Shown: positions 44,125 through 53,499, counted from the stretch's first letter. The stretch is 64,000 nucleotides of DNA from Elstera sp043721315 (GCA_043721315.1 JAYSQZ010000077.1:1-64000); one strand, 5' to 3'. The notes: generated from the letters alone by a model not told the origin. Made by a program: numbers and translations.

Positions 44125-44192
44125 GCAATCGCATAACGGTTGGAGCCGTCCCCTCAGCACACCCCGGCTGGTGGTTGCGACGCGCGCGCGTT

Positions 44193-44392
44193 GGATTGGC
44201 AGGTCTCCTGGCTGATACGTCATCGCCGCCTCCCCATCTTCCCGAACGCTTGGCGCCAGTGATGTTGGACCTTGGGAAACCCAAGGCGGGTGCGGCTCGG
44301 TATCTACAGTTGCGGGGGCAGCTCGGCTTCGATTTTCGTGGCGAAAACCTGTCCGAATTCCCTTTTCACGCCCAGCGATGGGCGACCGATCC
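44193..44392 (-). promoter_or_regulatory. Cobalamin riboswitch (AdoCbl aptamer)
   Basis: The B12 box AGCCAGGAGACCTGCC is exact at 44213-44198. Further 5' the conserved core reads GCCGAGCTGCCCCCGCAAC followed by TGTA, and TCACTGG and GGGAAG elements occur in order. The P2 region has GGTCGCCC and GTGAAAAGGGAA. GGAT at the 5' end can pair with ATCC after the B12 box to close P1. The aptamer precedes btuB, so adenosylcobalamin should reduce uptake-operon expression. Confidence 0.95.
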
Positions 44393-44499
44393 TGCGGCGA
44401 ACCCTAAGGAGAGCAAGTTCTTCCGTCAAGGGCTACAAAGCTGCGGCGAAATTGTGGCGAATGCTGTACAAAAAGTCGGGTAGTGACGCGAGGGATGCG

Positions 44500-46806
44500 A
44501 TGGCAGCGGCGAATCAAGATCAACCTGTAACCGTAATCGAGCAAGAAGCGCCGGACGGTGGGGCGAACGACAATCGCCCGACTGTCGGGCTTCGGCTGCG
44601 ACGGGGCCTCAAGAAAATTTTCGGGCAAGGCCGCTGGCTGGCGCTTGTAGTGCTGATGGGGTTGATCGTTCTACGGGGCTATGATCCGCAACCCGTGCAG
44701 ATTTTGCGCCTGAAAGCCTTCGACATTTATCAAAATCTCAAGCCGCGCGAAGCGACCGATACACTGGTGACGGTGATTGATCTCGATGAAGATAGTTTGG
44801 CCGACATCGGGCAATGGCCCTGGTCGCGCGGGCTGATTGCCGAGATGGTAGAAAAGCTGACGGCGGCGGGCGCGATTGCGATTGGCTTCGATATTGTTTT
44901 CGCCGAACCGGATCGGCTCTCGCCCCCCCGTTTGGCCGACGCGCTGCCGCCCGAATATGCCGGAATCGCCGCTCAACTGCGCGATCTGCCGGATACCGAT
45001 AAACGGCTGGCGGAGGTTCTGGCGAAAACACCGACCGTGCTGGGGCAGACCGTGGCCGATGATGTTCGCGGTCTTAACGTGAAGCCGATTGCTGGGATTG
45101 GGAAAAAAGGCGCTGATCCGGCGCTGTTTCTCTATCAATACGCGGGGCTTGTCCACAATCTTCCGGTGCTCGAGTCCCATGCGGTCGGCAGCGGCCTGTT
45201 TAATTATTCGACTGATGGCGACAATGTGGTGCGCCGGGTTCCTGCGATGGTTTCCATCGGCGGGCAAGTTTATCCGACCCTTTCGATGGAGATGATCCGA
45301 GTGGCGGCGGGCTTGCCGAATTACATCGTTACGACCGATTCTCACCTGGGGGTTCAATCGATTCTCGTGCAGGGGGAAAACCCCATTCTGATTCCCACCG
45401 ACGCCCAGGCAACCCTGTGGCCGCATTACGCCGTAAAAACCTCTGCCCGGTACCTCTCGGCGCGGGAAGTGGTGAAGGGCACGTTCGATCCCGCGCGAAT
45501 CGAGAATAAGCTAGTGATTTTCGGGGCATCTGCCACAGGTCTGCGCGATCTTCGGACCACGCCAGTTGATGCTAACGTTCCAGGCGTTGAGGTTCACGCG
45601 CAACTCTTGGAGAGTATGCTGACGGATACGCTGCTGACCCGCCCAGCAACCGCTTTGAGCGATGAATTGGTCGTGATGCTGCTGTGCGGCCTAATCATTA
45701 TCCTCGGTATGCCCTTCCTCGGCGCGCGCTGGACGTTGGTACTGGTCGGTAGCGTTACGGCGGCGGTTATCGGCTATTCTTGGTACATGTTTTCCGAGCA
45801 TCGTCTCTTAATAGATACAACCGCGCCCGTAATGGCGGCCCTAGCTGTCTTTATGATCGGCACCTATGCGAGCTACGCGGCGGAAGCGGCGCAGCGGCGG
45901 CAGATTCGCAATACCTTTGCCTTCTACCTCTCGCCCGCGATGGTAGATCGGCTGGCCTCCGATCCCAATCAGTTGAAGCTCGGCGGCGAAACGCGCGATA
46001 TGACGCTGTTGTTCACCGACGTGCGCGGTTTCACCACCATTTCAGAAATGTTCGATGCCCAAGGCCTAACCGCCTTCATGAACCGCTATCTTACACCGAT
46101 GACCGATATTGCCCTGTTGCACGGGGCCTACATTGATAAATATATCGGCGATGCAATCATGGCCTTCTGGAACGCGCCGCTCGACGATGCCGAGCACGTG
46201 CGCCACGCCTGCCAGACGGTGCTAGATATGCGAACCTCGCTGGTCGTGCTGAATAACGAGTTGAGGGCCGAAGCCGAGGCGACCGGCAAGCGCTTTATTC
46301 CCATCAGCATTGGCATGGGCCTCAATACCGGCCCGTGTGTCGTGGGGAATATGGGTTCGACGCAAAAATTCAACTATTCCACCTTGGGCGATACGGTGAA
46401 CTTGGCCGCCCGCCTGGAAGGCCAATCGAAACCATATCATCTCGATAACATCATCGGCGCTGCGACGGCGGCGGCGGCGGCGGCTGATTTCGCGCTGCTG
46501 GAAGTTGATCTCATTCAGGTGAAGGGCAAAACCGTGCCCGTGCGTATCTTCACCCTTATCGGCGATTTGGCGTTGAAGGGCAGTGACGGCTTCCAGAAAC
46601 TGACAGAAAGCCACACCCTTCTACTGTCGGCCTATCGTGGGCAGCGTTGGGATGAGGCGAGGGGGCTGATCGAAGCGTGCCGCACGCTGTCGGAGGGGCT
46701 GTCGTCGCAGCCGCTCTATAGTGCTTACGTGGAACGCATCGAAGAGTTCCGCCTCAACCCGCTGCCCGCCGATTGGGACGGCGTTTATGTGGCGACGACG
46801 AAGTAG
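44500..46806 (+). CDS. CHASE2-domain adenylate cyclase
   Basis: A membrane-bound class III cyclase of 768 residues. One N-terminal membrane helix (RWLALVVLMGLIVL, near residue 47) is followed by a periplasmic CHASE2 sensor (DEDSLADIGQWPWSRGLIAEM) and then about three membrane helices near residues 390-460. The cyclase domain has the metal-binding Asp residues in LLFTDVRGFTTI and DKYIGDAIMAFW. It also has the catalytic Asn and Arg in LGDTVNLAARLEG. The Lys of DKYIGD and Asp of LGDTVN favour ATP over GTP. The frame opens at 44272 inside the riboswitch region. I prefer ATG 44500 with GAGGG upstream. Confidence 0.9.
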   Translation: MAAANQDQPVTVIEQEAPDGGANDNRPTVGLRLRRGLKKIFGQGRWLALVVLMGLIVLRGYDPQPVQILRLKAFDIYQNLKPREATDTLVTVIDLDEDSLADIGQWPWSRGLIAEMVEKLTAAGAIAIGFDIVFAEPDRLSPPRLADALPPEYAGIAAQLRDLPDTDKRLAEVLAKTPTVLGQTVADDVRGLNVKPIAGIGKKGADPALFLYQYAGLVHNLPVLESHAVGSGLFNYSTDGDNVVRRVPAMVSIGGQVYPTLSMEMIRVAAGLPNYIVTTDSHLGVQSILVQGENPILIPTDAQATLWPHYAVKTSARYLSAREVVKGTFDPARIENKLVIFGASATGLRDLRTTPVDANVPGVEVHAQLLESMLTDTLLTRPATALSDELVVMLLCGLIIILGMPFLGARWTLVLVGSVTAAVIGYSWYMFSEHRLLIDTTAPVMAALAVFMIGTYASYAAEAAQRRQIRNTFAFYLSPAMVDRLASDPNQLKLGGETRDMTLLFTDVRGFTTISEMFDAQGLTAFMNRYLTPMTDIALLHGAYIDKYIGDAIMAFWNAPLDDAEHVRHACQTVLDMRTSLVVLNNELRAEAEATGKRFIPISIGMGLNTGPCVVGNMGSTQKFNYSTLGDTVNLAARLEGQSKPYHLDNIIGAATAAAAAADFALLEVDLIQVKGKTVPVRIFTLIGDLALKGSDGFQKLTESHTLLLSAYRGQRWDEARGLIEACRTLSEGLSSQPLYSAYVERIEEFRLNPLPADWDGVYVATTK

Positions 46807-46883
46807 CCAAGCCTTCCGTTTCAGCGAAAACCGTTTTATGAAGTCGATCACGCGCGCTCGCGCCCTAGCAGGAGTTGGAAGAG

Positions 46884-47348
46884 ATGGCCGGTAAGGTTGA
46901 AACGCGCTTGAAAGAACTGGGCATTACGGTTCCCGCTGTAGTGCCGCCCGTGGCGAATTACGTGCCGGGTGTGATCTCGGGCAATTTTCTGTTCACCGCA
47001 GGACAACTGCCGATGCAGGACGGTAAGCTGACGGCGGCGGGTAAGGTTGGCGGTGACGTGTCGATCGAAGCTGCTACCGAAGCGGCACAGCTTTGTGCGT
47101 TGAACGTTCTGGCGGTGGCGAAGGCGACCTTGGGTAGCTTGGAGCGGATTAAGCGCCTCGTGAAAGTCGTTGGCTTCATCAACGGGGTGCCGGAGTTTGC
47201 CGATCACGCCAAGGTGATGAACGGCGCGTCGGATTTTTTCGTGTCGGTCTTAGGGGAAGCGGGTAAGCACGCGCGCTCCTCCGTCGGCATGGGATCGTTG
47301 CCGCTAAACGCATCGGTTGAAGTCGAGGCGATTTTCGAGATCGAATAA
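46884..47348 (+). CDS. RidA/YjgF-family protein
   Basis: A 154-residue protein of the YjgF/YER057c/UK114 superfamily, in the longer subgroup that starts with a KLKELGI-like helix (here TRLKELGITVP). FLFTAGQLPMQDGKL and GMGSLPLNASVEVEAIFEI match the family. RidA proteins hydrolyse reactive enamines and imines, but this subgroup may lack the catalytic Arg, and its role is uncertain. ATG 46884 has AGGAG nine bases upstream. A TTG at 46875 is adjacent to that site and unlikely. Confidence 0.88.
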   Translation: MAGKVETRLKELGITVPAVVPPVANYVPGVISGNFLFTAGQLPMQDGKLTAAGKVGGDVSIEAATEAAQLCALNVLAVAKATLGSLERIKRLVKVVGFINGVPEFADHAKVMNGASDFFVSVLGEAGKHARSSVGMGSLPLNASVEVEAIFEIE

Positions 47349-47354
47349 GCCTTT

Positions 47355-47384
47355 CCGCGCGGCGGCTTGAGTGCCGCCGCGCGG
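47355..47384 (+). terminator. Strong GC hairpin after the RidA gene
   Basis: CCGCGCGGCGGC and its exact complement form a 12-bp stem around TTGAGT, 6 bp after the stop codon. Only a weak T-rich stretch follows 10 bases later, so termination may be partial or factor-dependent. Confidence 0.7.
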
Positions 47385-47672
47385 TCATCAAACCTTTTCT
47401 GCGTTGAGTGCGCTTGAGGCGGTATAGCGAATATCAGATCAGACCAAAAACTATTCAGAAAAGGTTATTTTAATTATATTTGTCATAATTTAACGACAAT
47501 TTTCCCAAAATTACGCCGTCTTCTACGTCCCAGAAGTGCTTTTGTATGATTGTTTCAAGGAAAATTTTGAAAATGTGTTGATTGGATGACGGGTATCCCA
47601 TTCTTATGTTTCTTGGGAAACCGTTGGCTGGGTGCCAGATGCGGTTCGGCTTTCATTTGGGGAAAAACAATA
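47385..47672. promoter_or_regulatory. AT-rich promoter region of the peptide importer
   Basis: About 290 bp with no gene. The part from about 47450 to 47580 is much more AT-rich than its surroundings and is the likely promoter of the peptide ABC operon. A short inverted repeat, TTGTC and GACAA with a ten-base spacer, lies near 47479. I cannot assign exact -35 and -10 boxes. Confidence 0.45.
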
Positions 47673-49253
47673 ATGAAGACTTTCGCTTTAGTGGCCGCCC
47701 TGCTGGCGGGCACTGCGCTGGCCCTTCCGGCCTCGGCGGTTCAGTTCAAGATGGCCCGTGGCCAGGATGCAACGACGCTTGATCCGCACGCTCAAAACTC
47801 GGGGCAGAATTTCAATCTGTTGCACCAGATTTACGAGCCGCTGGCCCATCGCGATAACGACGCAAAACTAACCCCGGCGCTGGCAACCTCCTGGAAGATT
47901 ACCGCCGATCCTACCGTGTGGGAATTCAAGCTGCGCCCCGGTGTGAAGTTCCACAATGGCAATGCCTTCACGGCGGACGATGTGGTTTTCTCCCTCATGC
48001 GCGCCAAGGGCGACAAGTCGCAGATGAAAGGCTTGCTGACCAGCATCGAGTCGGCAACGAAGGTTGATGATCTTACCGTCACGATTAAAACTAATGGGCC
48101 GAACCCGCTGCTTATCAATGACCTGACCAATATCTTTATTGTCGATAAAGAATGGGCGGAAGCGAACAATGTGGTGAATTCCCAGGACTTTAATGCCAAG
48201 GAAGAAACCTTCGCCGTTCGCAATACGAACGGTACTGGCCCGTTTGTGCTCAAATCCCGCGAACCCGATGTTCGCACGGTTATGACCGCTAACCCCGCGT
48301 ATTGGGGCAAGGGCCAGTTTCCGCTGAAGGTGACGGAAGTGACCTACTCGGTGATTGCCGCTGCGCCGACGCGCGTTGCCGCCTTGCTTTCGGGCGAGGT
48401 TGATTTTATTCAAGACGTGCCGGTGCAAGACATTGCCCGCATCTCCGAAACCAACGGGCTTCGCGTTAACTCCACCGCTGAAAACCGCTCGATCTTTTTC
48501 AGCTTGAACGTCGGCGATCCCGACCTGAAGTTCGATACGGTCGAGGGCAAGAACCCGTTAGCCGATTTGCGCGTGCGCCAGGCTATCGATTCCGCGATCA
48601 ACCGCATCGCGATTCAAAAAGTTGTGATGGCAGGCCAGTCCACCCTGTCGGGCACGCTGCTGCCGCCAGGGTCCGATGGTTACTCGAAGGAACTGGATAC
48701 GGTCACGCCGAACGACGTGAACAAGGCCAAAGCCTTGATGAAGGACGCCGGTTACGAAAGCGGCTTCGGCATTACGATGCACTGCCCGAACAACCGTTAC
48801 GTCAACGATGAAAAAATCTGCCAAGCCGTTGTTGGAATGCTCGGCCAGATCGGCATTAAGGTAACGCTGGAAACCCGCCCGATGGCCCAGCATTCGCCGC
48901 AAATCATCGAGGGCGCGATCGACTTCTACCTCCTCGGTTGGGGCGTGCCGACCTTCGATGGCGAATATGTGTTGAAATTCCTGTACCACAGCCGCGAAGG
49001 CAAGGGCGCTTACGGTAGCTACAATCCGAAGTATTCGAACCCGGAACTCGATGGTCTTATCAAGGCACTGGCCACCGAGACGGATAAGGCCAAGCGCGAT
49101 GCAACGATGGCCAAGGCGCTGAAGATTGCTAAGGACTCGCTGGTCCATATTCCGGTTCACAACCAGAATATCGCCTGGGCTATGAAAGCGGCTTATGACA
49201 TTCCGGTGCAGACTGAAAACACCCTTTACATCAAATATGTCGATGTAAAGTAA
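47673..49253 (+). CDS. Peptide/nickel-type ABC transporter substrate-binding protein (SBP family 5)
   Basis: A periplasmic binding protein of 526 residues. The signal peptide is about 22 residues (LPASAVQ cleavage). The family 5 features are GQDATTLDPHAQNSGQNFNL near the N-terminus, WEFKLRPGVKFHNGNAFTADDVVFSL near residue 90 (a 26-residue block with the KFHNG core) and LADLRVRQAIDSAINR. It captures di- or oligopeptides or a related compound. ATG 47673 has GGGGAA upstream. The gene leads an operon with two permeases and two ATPases. Confidence 0.92.
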   Translation: MKTFALVAALLAGTALALPASAVQFKMARGQDATTLDPHAQNSGQNFNLLHQIYEPLAHRDNDAKLTPALATSWKITADPTVWEFKLRPGVKFHNGNAFTADDVVFSLMRAKGDKSQMKGLLTSIESATKVDDLTVTIKTNGPNPLLINDLTNIFIVDKEWAEANNVVNSQDFNAKEETFAVRNTNGTGPFVLKSREPDVRTVMTANPAYWGKGQFPLKVTEVTYSVIAAAPTRVAALLSGEVDFIQDVPVQDIARISETNGLRVNSTAENRSIFFSLNVGDPDLKFDTVEGKNPLADLRVRQAIDSAINRIAIQKVVMAGQSTLSGTLLPPGSDGYSKELDTVTPNDVNKAKALMKDAGYESGFGITMHCPNNRYVNDEKICQAVVGMLGQIGIKVTLETRPMAQHSPQIIEGAIDFYLLGWGVPTFDGEYVLKFLYHSREGKGAYGSYNPKYSNPELDGLIKALATETDKAKRDATMAKALKIAKDSLVHIPVHNQNIAWAMKAAYDIPVQTENTLYIKYVDVK

Positions 49254-49278
49254 CGTGCGGTAGGTTCCGTGCGGGCTG

Positions 49279-49301
49279 ACCGGGGGCCGATGGCCCCCGG
49301 T
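49279..49301 (+). terminator. Hairpin between peptide-binding-protein and permease genes
   Basis: ACCGGGGGCC and GGCCCCCGGT form a perfect 10-bp stem with a three-base loop, 26 bp after the stop, followed by TCTC rather than a T-run. It probably protects the upstream mRNA or attenuates downstream expression. Confidence 0.7.
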
Positions 49302-49325
49302 TCTCATTAAGCTACAGAGGTGTTG

Positions 49326-50309
49326 ATGCTTGCTTTCGTGCTTCGTCGGTTATTCCAGGCGATACTCGTCATGCTTGTCGTGGCGCTCGTTTCTTTTTCC
49401 CTGTTTCGTTTCGTTGGCGATCCGGTTTCCGTGATGGTTGGCCAGGAAGCAACGCAGGAGGACCGGGAGCGGATGCGCCAGGAGCTTGGCCTGGACCAGC
49501 CTTTCCCCGTGCAGTTTGCGGCCTATGTGGGGCGCATTGTGCAGGGCGAGTTTGGGATTTCCTACCGCGTGGGCCGCCCGGTGCTTGATCTCATTCTCGA
49601 ACGCTTGCCCGCCACGTTGGAATTGGCTTTCTGCGCCGCGATTTTCGCGCTGGTCTTCGGGGTGGGGTTTGGGGTGTTCACAGCGTTGCGCCGCACCCGC
49701 TTTTCGTCGAAGGCGATTATGACCTTCTCGCTCATCGGGGTGTCGTTGCCGACGTTTCTGATCGGTATTGGGTTAATCTATCTCTTTTCTGTTGAATTGA
49801 AGTGGCTGCCGTCTTTCGGGCGGGGGCAAGTAACCGATCTTGGGTTCTGGACGACGGGGTTTTTAACCCTGTCCGGGTTGAAATCAATGGTTCTACCAGC
49901 GATTACGCTCGGGCTGTTTCAGATGACCCTGATTATGCGCCTCGTGCGTTCTGAAATGCTGGAAGTGCTGCGCGCTGATTACATCAAGTTCGCGCGGGCG
50001 CGGGGTTTATCGGATCGTGCCGTGCATTTCGGCCATGCGCTAAAGAACACGCTGATTCCGGTCATCACCATCATGGGGATCAAACTAGGGTCGTTGGTGG
50101 CTTTCGCGATTATTACCGAAACCGTCTTTCAGTGGCCGGGGGTGGGGTTCTTATTCATCGCTTCGGTTCAGTCGGTCGATATTCCGCTGATGGCGACCTA
50201 TCTGCTGCTGGTGGCGCTCTTCTTCGTCACGATCAATCTGGTCGTCGATATGCTCTATTTCATCGTGGACCCGCGCCTGAAGTCCGGCGCGGCCCTCGCC
50301 CGTCATTAG
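49326..50309 (+). CDS. Peptide ABC transporter permease, DppB type
   Basis: An inner-membrane permease of 327 residues with about six hydrophobic segments. It has the DppB N-terminal domain (GDPVSVMVGQEATQEDRERMRQELGLDQP, a 29-residue stretch beginning near residue 36) and the EAA-like loop YIKFARARGLSDRAVHFGHALKN, given here by its YIKFARARGLS core. ATG 49326 is best spaced from AGAGG; GTG and TTG codons just upstream are alternatives. Confidence 0.92.
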   Translation: MLAFVLRRLFQAILVMLVVALVSFSLFRFVGDPVSVMVGQEATQEDRERMRQELGLDQPFPVQFAAYVGRIVQGEFGISYRVGRPVLDLILERLPATLELAFCAAIFALVFGVGFGVFTALRRTRFSSKAIMTFSLIGVSLPTFLIGIGLIYLFSVELKWLPSFGRGQVTDLGFWTTGFLTLSGLKSMVLPAITLGLFQMTLIMRLVRSEMLEVLRADYIKFARARGLSDRAVHFGHALKNTLIPVITIMGIKLGSLVAFAIITETVFQWPGVGFLFIASVQSVDIPLMATYLLLVALFFVTINLVVDMLYFIVDPRLKSGAALARH

Positions 50310-50423
50310 CGCATTTTCCGTTCGCCTTAGCGCCCGGTAAACGCTCTAATATTTTTTGTTTCAGCAGATGCGTCGTCGCAAACGCCTTCGTTTGCTCGAG
50401 ATTTGCTCTAAGGGTTAGACGCC

Positions 50424-51377
50424 ATGCGCGATACGCCAACCGCCCTTCCTAGGGTCAGCTTGCAGCAGAAGCTCTTTAGACTTTGGGATTCTGACATCGC
50501 CTATTCCTTCCGCCAGTCGCCCGTAACGATGGCGGCGGGGTTTGTGGTGCTGCTGATTTTCATTGGGGCCGTGTTCGCCCCGCTGCTGGCGACCCAAAAT
50601 CCCTTCGATCCGTCCGGCTTGAACCTGATGGATGGCAAGACAGCGCCGATGGCCGTTAATGAGTTTACGCAGAATGTCTATGTGCTGGGCACCGACGATC
50701 AGGGCCGCGATATTCTCTCGACGATTCTCTACGGCTCCCGCGCGTCCTTGCTTGTCGGGTTCGCTGCCGTTGGTCTCGCCATGCTTATTGGGGTAACGCT
50801 GGGGCTGATTGCCGGCTATAGGGGCGGGATCGTCGATAGCATCATCATGCGAATTGCCGATATTCAGCTCACTTTCCCCTCGATTCTTGTGGCGATGCTG
50901 ATTTTTGGCGTGTTTCGGGGCGTGTTGCCCGTGCAAAGCCATGCCGCCCTGGCGGTGCCCGTGTTGATCCTCGCTATCGGTTTTTCCGATTGGCCGCAGT
51001 ATGCGCGCACCGTGCGCGGGGTGACGATGGTGGAGCGCAATAAGGAATATGTGCAGGCCGCGCGCGTGATCGGGCTTGCGCCGCTAACCATTATGATCCG
51101 GCATGTGTTGCCGAACGTCTTGGGGCCAGTGCTGGTGATCGGCACGCTCGGATTGGCGCTGGCGATTATCGCCGAAGCCACGCTGTCCTACCTGGGCGTC
51201 GGTGCGCCACCAACCCAGCCGTCCTTGGGTACGCTGATCCGGGTTGGTCAGGAATATATTGCGTCTGGGGAATGGTGGATTTTGTTCTTTCCCTCTCTCA
51301 CGCTGCTGGCCTTGGCGCTATCGGTCAATCTGTTAGGCGATTGGCTGCGCGACGCCCTTAATCCGAAACTGAGATAA
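50424..51377 (+). CDS. Peptide ABC transporter permease, DppC type
   Basis: An inner-membrane permease of 317 residues with the DppC N-terminal cytoplasmic segment, about six hydrophobic helices, LGTDDQGRDILSTILYGSR near residue 88 and the EAA loop YVQAARVIGLAPLTIMIRHV. It is paired with the DppB-type gene across a 114-bp gap that carries no gene. The ATPase gene starts 3 bp after its stop. Confidence 0.93.
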   Translation: MRDTPTALPRVSLQQKLFRLWDSDIAYSFRQSPVTMAAGFVVLLIFIGAVFAPLLATQNPFDPSGLNLMDGKTAPMAVNEFTQNVYVLGTDDQGRDILSTILYGSRASLLVGFAAVGLAMLIGVTLGLIAGYRGGIVDSIIMRIADIQLTFPSILVAMLIFGVFRGVLPVQSHAALAVPVLILAIGFSDWPQYARTVRGVTMVERNKEYVQAARVIGLAPLTIMIRHVLPNVLGPVLVIGTLGLALAIIAEATLSYLGVGAPPTQPSLGTLIRVGQEYIASGEWWILFFPSLTLLALALSVNLLGDWLRDALNPKLR

Positions 51378-51380
51378 GCC

Positions 51381-52388
51381 ATGACCGAAACGTCTGAAGC
51401 GCTGCTTGAGGTGCGCGATCTGGTGGTGGAATTCCCCACCCGGCGCGGCATTTTGCGCGCAGTCGATCAAATTTCCTTCTCCCTCCAACCGGGCGAAGTG
51501 CTGGGGTTGGTGGGCGAATCCGGCGCGGGCAAGTCGCTGACCGGCACCGCCTTGATTGGCTTGCTAGAGCCGCCGGGCCGTATTGCGAGCGGCACCGTTC
51601 GCCTGAAGGGCCAGCAGATCAATGGTCTGCCGCCCGAGGAGTTGCGGAAGATTCGCGGGCGGCGCATCGGCATGGTGTTCCAAGACCCGCTCACCTCGCT
51701 CAATCCGCTGTACCGCGTTGGCGAGCAGTTGATCGAGACGATCCGCACGCATCTGCCACTGTCGGAGGCGGACGCGCGCCAACGGGCGGTTGATCTGCTG
51801 ATCGAAGTGGGGATTCCGGCCGCAGAGCGGCGGCTGGATAGTTACCCGCACGAGTTTTCTGGCGGGATGCGTCAGCGCGTCGTGATCGCCCTGGCCTTGG
51901 CTGCCGAGCCGGAGTTGGTGATTGCCGATGAGCCGACAACGGCGCTCGACGTATCGGTGCAGGCGCAGATTATTGCTGTGCTCAAACGCTTGTGCCGGGA
52001 GAAGAACACTGCCGTCATTCTCATAACGCACGATATGGGCGTGATCGCCGAAACGGCAGACCGAGTGGCGGTGATGTACGCAGGCCGCATTGTGGAAATC
52101 GGCCCCGTGCGGGACGTGATTAAATCGCCGCGCCACCCCTACACGAAGGGCTTGATGGGGTCGATCCCCGATCCCGAGGCCGAGGCCGCGCGACTAATCC
52201 AGATTCCCGGCTCCATGCCGCGCCTTACCCATATCCCCAAGGGCTGCGCTTTTAACCCGCGCTGCGGCTTTGCCAACGATCAATGCCGGACAGAACGCCC
52301 CCCCGTGCGCGCGGTGGGTAAGGGGAGCGTTGCCTGTTTTCTCGATGAAGCTCAATTGACCGCTTTAAGCCTGGAGACGCGCCGATGA
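51381..52388 (+). CDS. Peptide ABC transporter ATP-binding protein, DppD type
   Basis: A cytoplasmic ATPase of 335 residues. Walker A is GESGAGKSLT near residue 42, the signature FSGGMRQRV near 159 and Walker B LVIADEP near 178. The C-terminal oligopeptide-transport extension has the Cys pattern CAFNPRCGF and CRTERP, expected to bind an iron-sulfur cluster or metal in this family. The gene overlaps the next by 4 bp (ATGA). Confidence 0.94.
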   Translation: MTETSEALLEVRDLVVEFPTRRGILRAVDQISFSLQPGEVLGLVGESGAGKSLTGTALIGLLEPPGRIASGTVRLKGQQINGLPPEELRKIRGRRIGMVFQDPLTSLNPLYRVGEQLIETIRTHLPLSEADARQRAVDLLIEVGIPAAERRLDSYPHEFSGGMRQRVVIALALAAEPELVIADEPTTALDVSVQAQIIAVLKRLCREKNTAVILITHDMGVIAETADRVAVMYAGRIVEIGPVRDVIKSPRHPYTKGLMGSIPDPEAEAARLIQIPGSMPRLTHIPKGCAFNPRCGFANDQCRTERPPVRAVGKGSVACFLDEAQLTALSLETRR

Positions 52389-53413
52389 CCGCCGTTGCAT
52401 CTGCATCCCACTCGGACGCCGCGCCGCTGTTGACCGTCGAGGGCCTGCGCTGCGTTTTCGACGTATCTAAACCCTGGCTAAACCGCGTGCTGGAAGGCGC
52501 GCCGAAACAATCGCTCCAGGCGGTTGATGACGTTAGCTTCTTCATCCCCAAGGGCGAAACTTTCGCGCTGGTGGGCGAATCGGGGTCGGGGAAATCCACC
52601 ATCGCCAAAATGATCGTGGGGTTGCTGCGCCCAACGAACGGCGAAATCCGCTTTGATGGCACCGATATTACGAAAGTCGGCAATGCCGCCGAGATGCGGC
52701 GGTTGCGGCGGCGGTTCCAGATGATTTTTCAAGACCCCTACGCCAGCCTAAACCCGCGTATGCGCGTCGATACGATCATTGCGGAGCCGCTACGGGCTTT
52801 CGGCATTTTATCCGAGGACGGGGCCATTGCCACGCGGGTTGCCGAGCTTTTGCGCCTCGTGCGGCTCGATCCCGCCGATGGGGTGAAGTTTCCCCACGAG
52901 TTTTCGGGCGGGCAACGCCAACGCATTGCCATCGCCCGTGCGCTGGCGGGTAATCCTGAGTTTTTGGTCTGTGATGAGCCGACATCGGCGCTCGACGTAT
53001 CGGTGCAGGCACAAATTCTGAACCTAATGAAGGATTTGCAGGCAGAGTTTGGGCTAACCTACCTACTGATTTCCCATAATCTTGCCGTTGTGCGGCACAT
53101 GGCGACGCGGGTGGGTGTGCTCTACTTGGGCCGTTTGGTGGAAGTTGCGCCGTCGCGCCAGTTGTTCACCGCGCCGCGCCATCCTTATACGCGGATGCTG
53201 CTGGATGCCGTGCCGGACCTTGCTATGAGCGGGCGGCAGCGGTTGCCGGTCCAAGGGGAAATCCCCAACCCAATCACCCCGCCGTCGGGGTGCTTCTACC
53301 ATCCCCGCTGCCCGTTGGCGAACGACCGGTGCACGCAGGAACGCCCAGCGCTTGTGCCTGCCGCCGAAGGTTATGTTGCCTGTCACGCCGTTGCCGAGGG
53401 CAGGGCGGCTTAG
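52385..53413 (+). CDS. Peptide ABC transporter ATP-binding protein, DppF type
   Basis: The partner ATPase of 342 residues. Walker A is GESGSGKST near residue 61, the signature FSGGQRQRI near 171 and Walker B FLVCDEP near 191. The C-terminal extension ends with CFYHPRCPLANDRC. An insert after the first strand (DVSKPWLNRVLEGAPKQSLQ) is usual for DppF. It is the last transporter gene. A probable aminotransferase follows after about 110 bp. Confidence 0.94.
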   Translation: MTAVASASHSDAAPLLTVEGLRCVFDVSKPWLNRVLEGAPKQSLQAVDDVSFFIPKGETFALVGESGSGKSTIAKMIVGLLRPTNGEIRFDGTDITKVGNAAEMRRLRRRFQMIFQDPYASLNPRMRVDTIIAEPLRAFGILSEDGAIATRVAELLRLVRLDPADGVKFPHEFSGGQRQRIAIARALAGNPEFLVCDEPTSALDVSVQAQILNLMKDLQAEFGLTYLLISHNLAVVRHMATRVGVLYLGRLVEVAPSRQLFTAPRHPYTRMLLDAVPDLAMSGRQRLPVQGEIPNPITPPSGCFYHPRCPLANDRCTQERPALVPAAEGYVACHAVAEGRAA

Positions 53414-53485
53414 GGGAGAGCTAGGGGGCCTAGGGCGGAGCGTGAAATCGCGCTTCCGTCCGAAGCAAAACCGCTTTAGCGTTCT

Positions 53486-53499
53486 TGACCAGTTGGTCA
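53486..53499. promoter_or_regulatory. Palindrome TGACCA-GT-TGGTCA upstream of the aminotransferase gene
   Basis: A perfect 14-bp inverted repeat with 6-bp arms lies 26-39 bp before the preferred aminotransferase start. Its size and symmetry suit a GntR- or TetR-type operator. No matching regulator gene lies next to it. Confidence 0.5.

Noticed and set aside
44272..44499. Upstream start for the adenylate cyclase
   Set aside because: It would place coding sequence across the cobalamin riboswitch on the other strand, and the residues are unlike the family.
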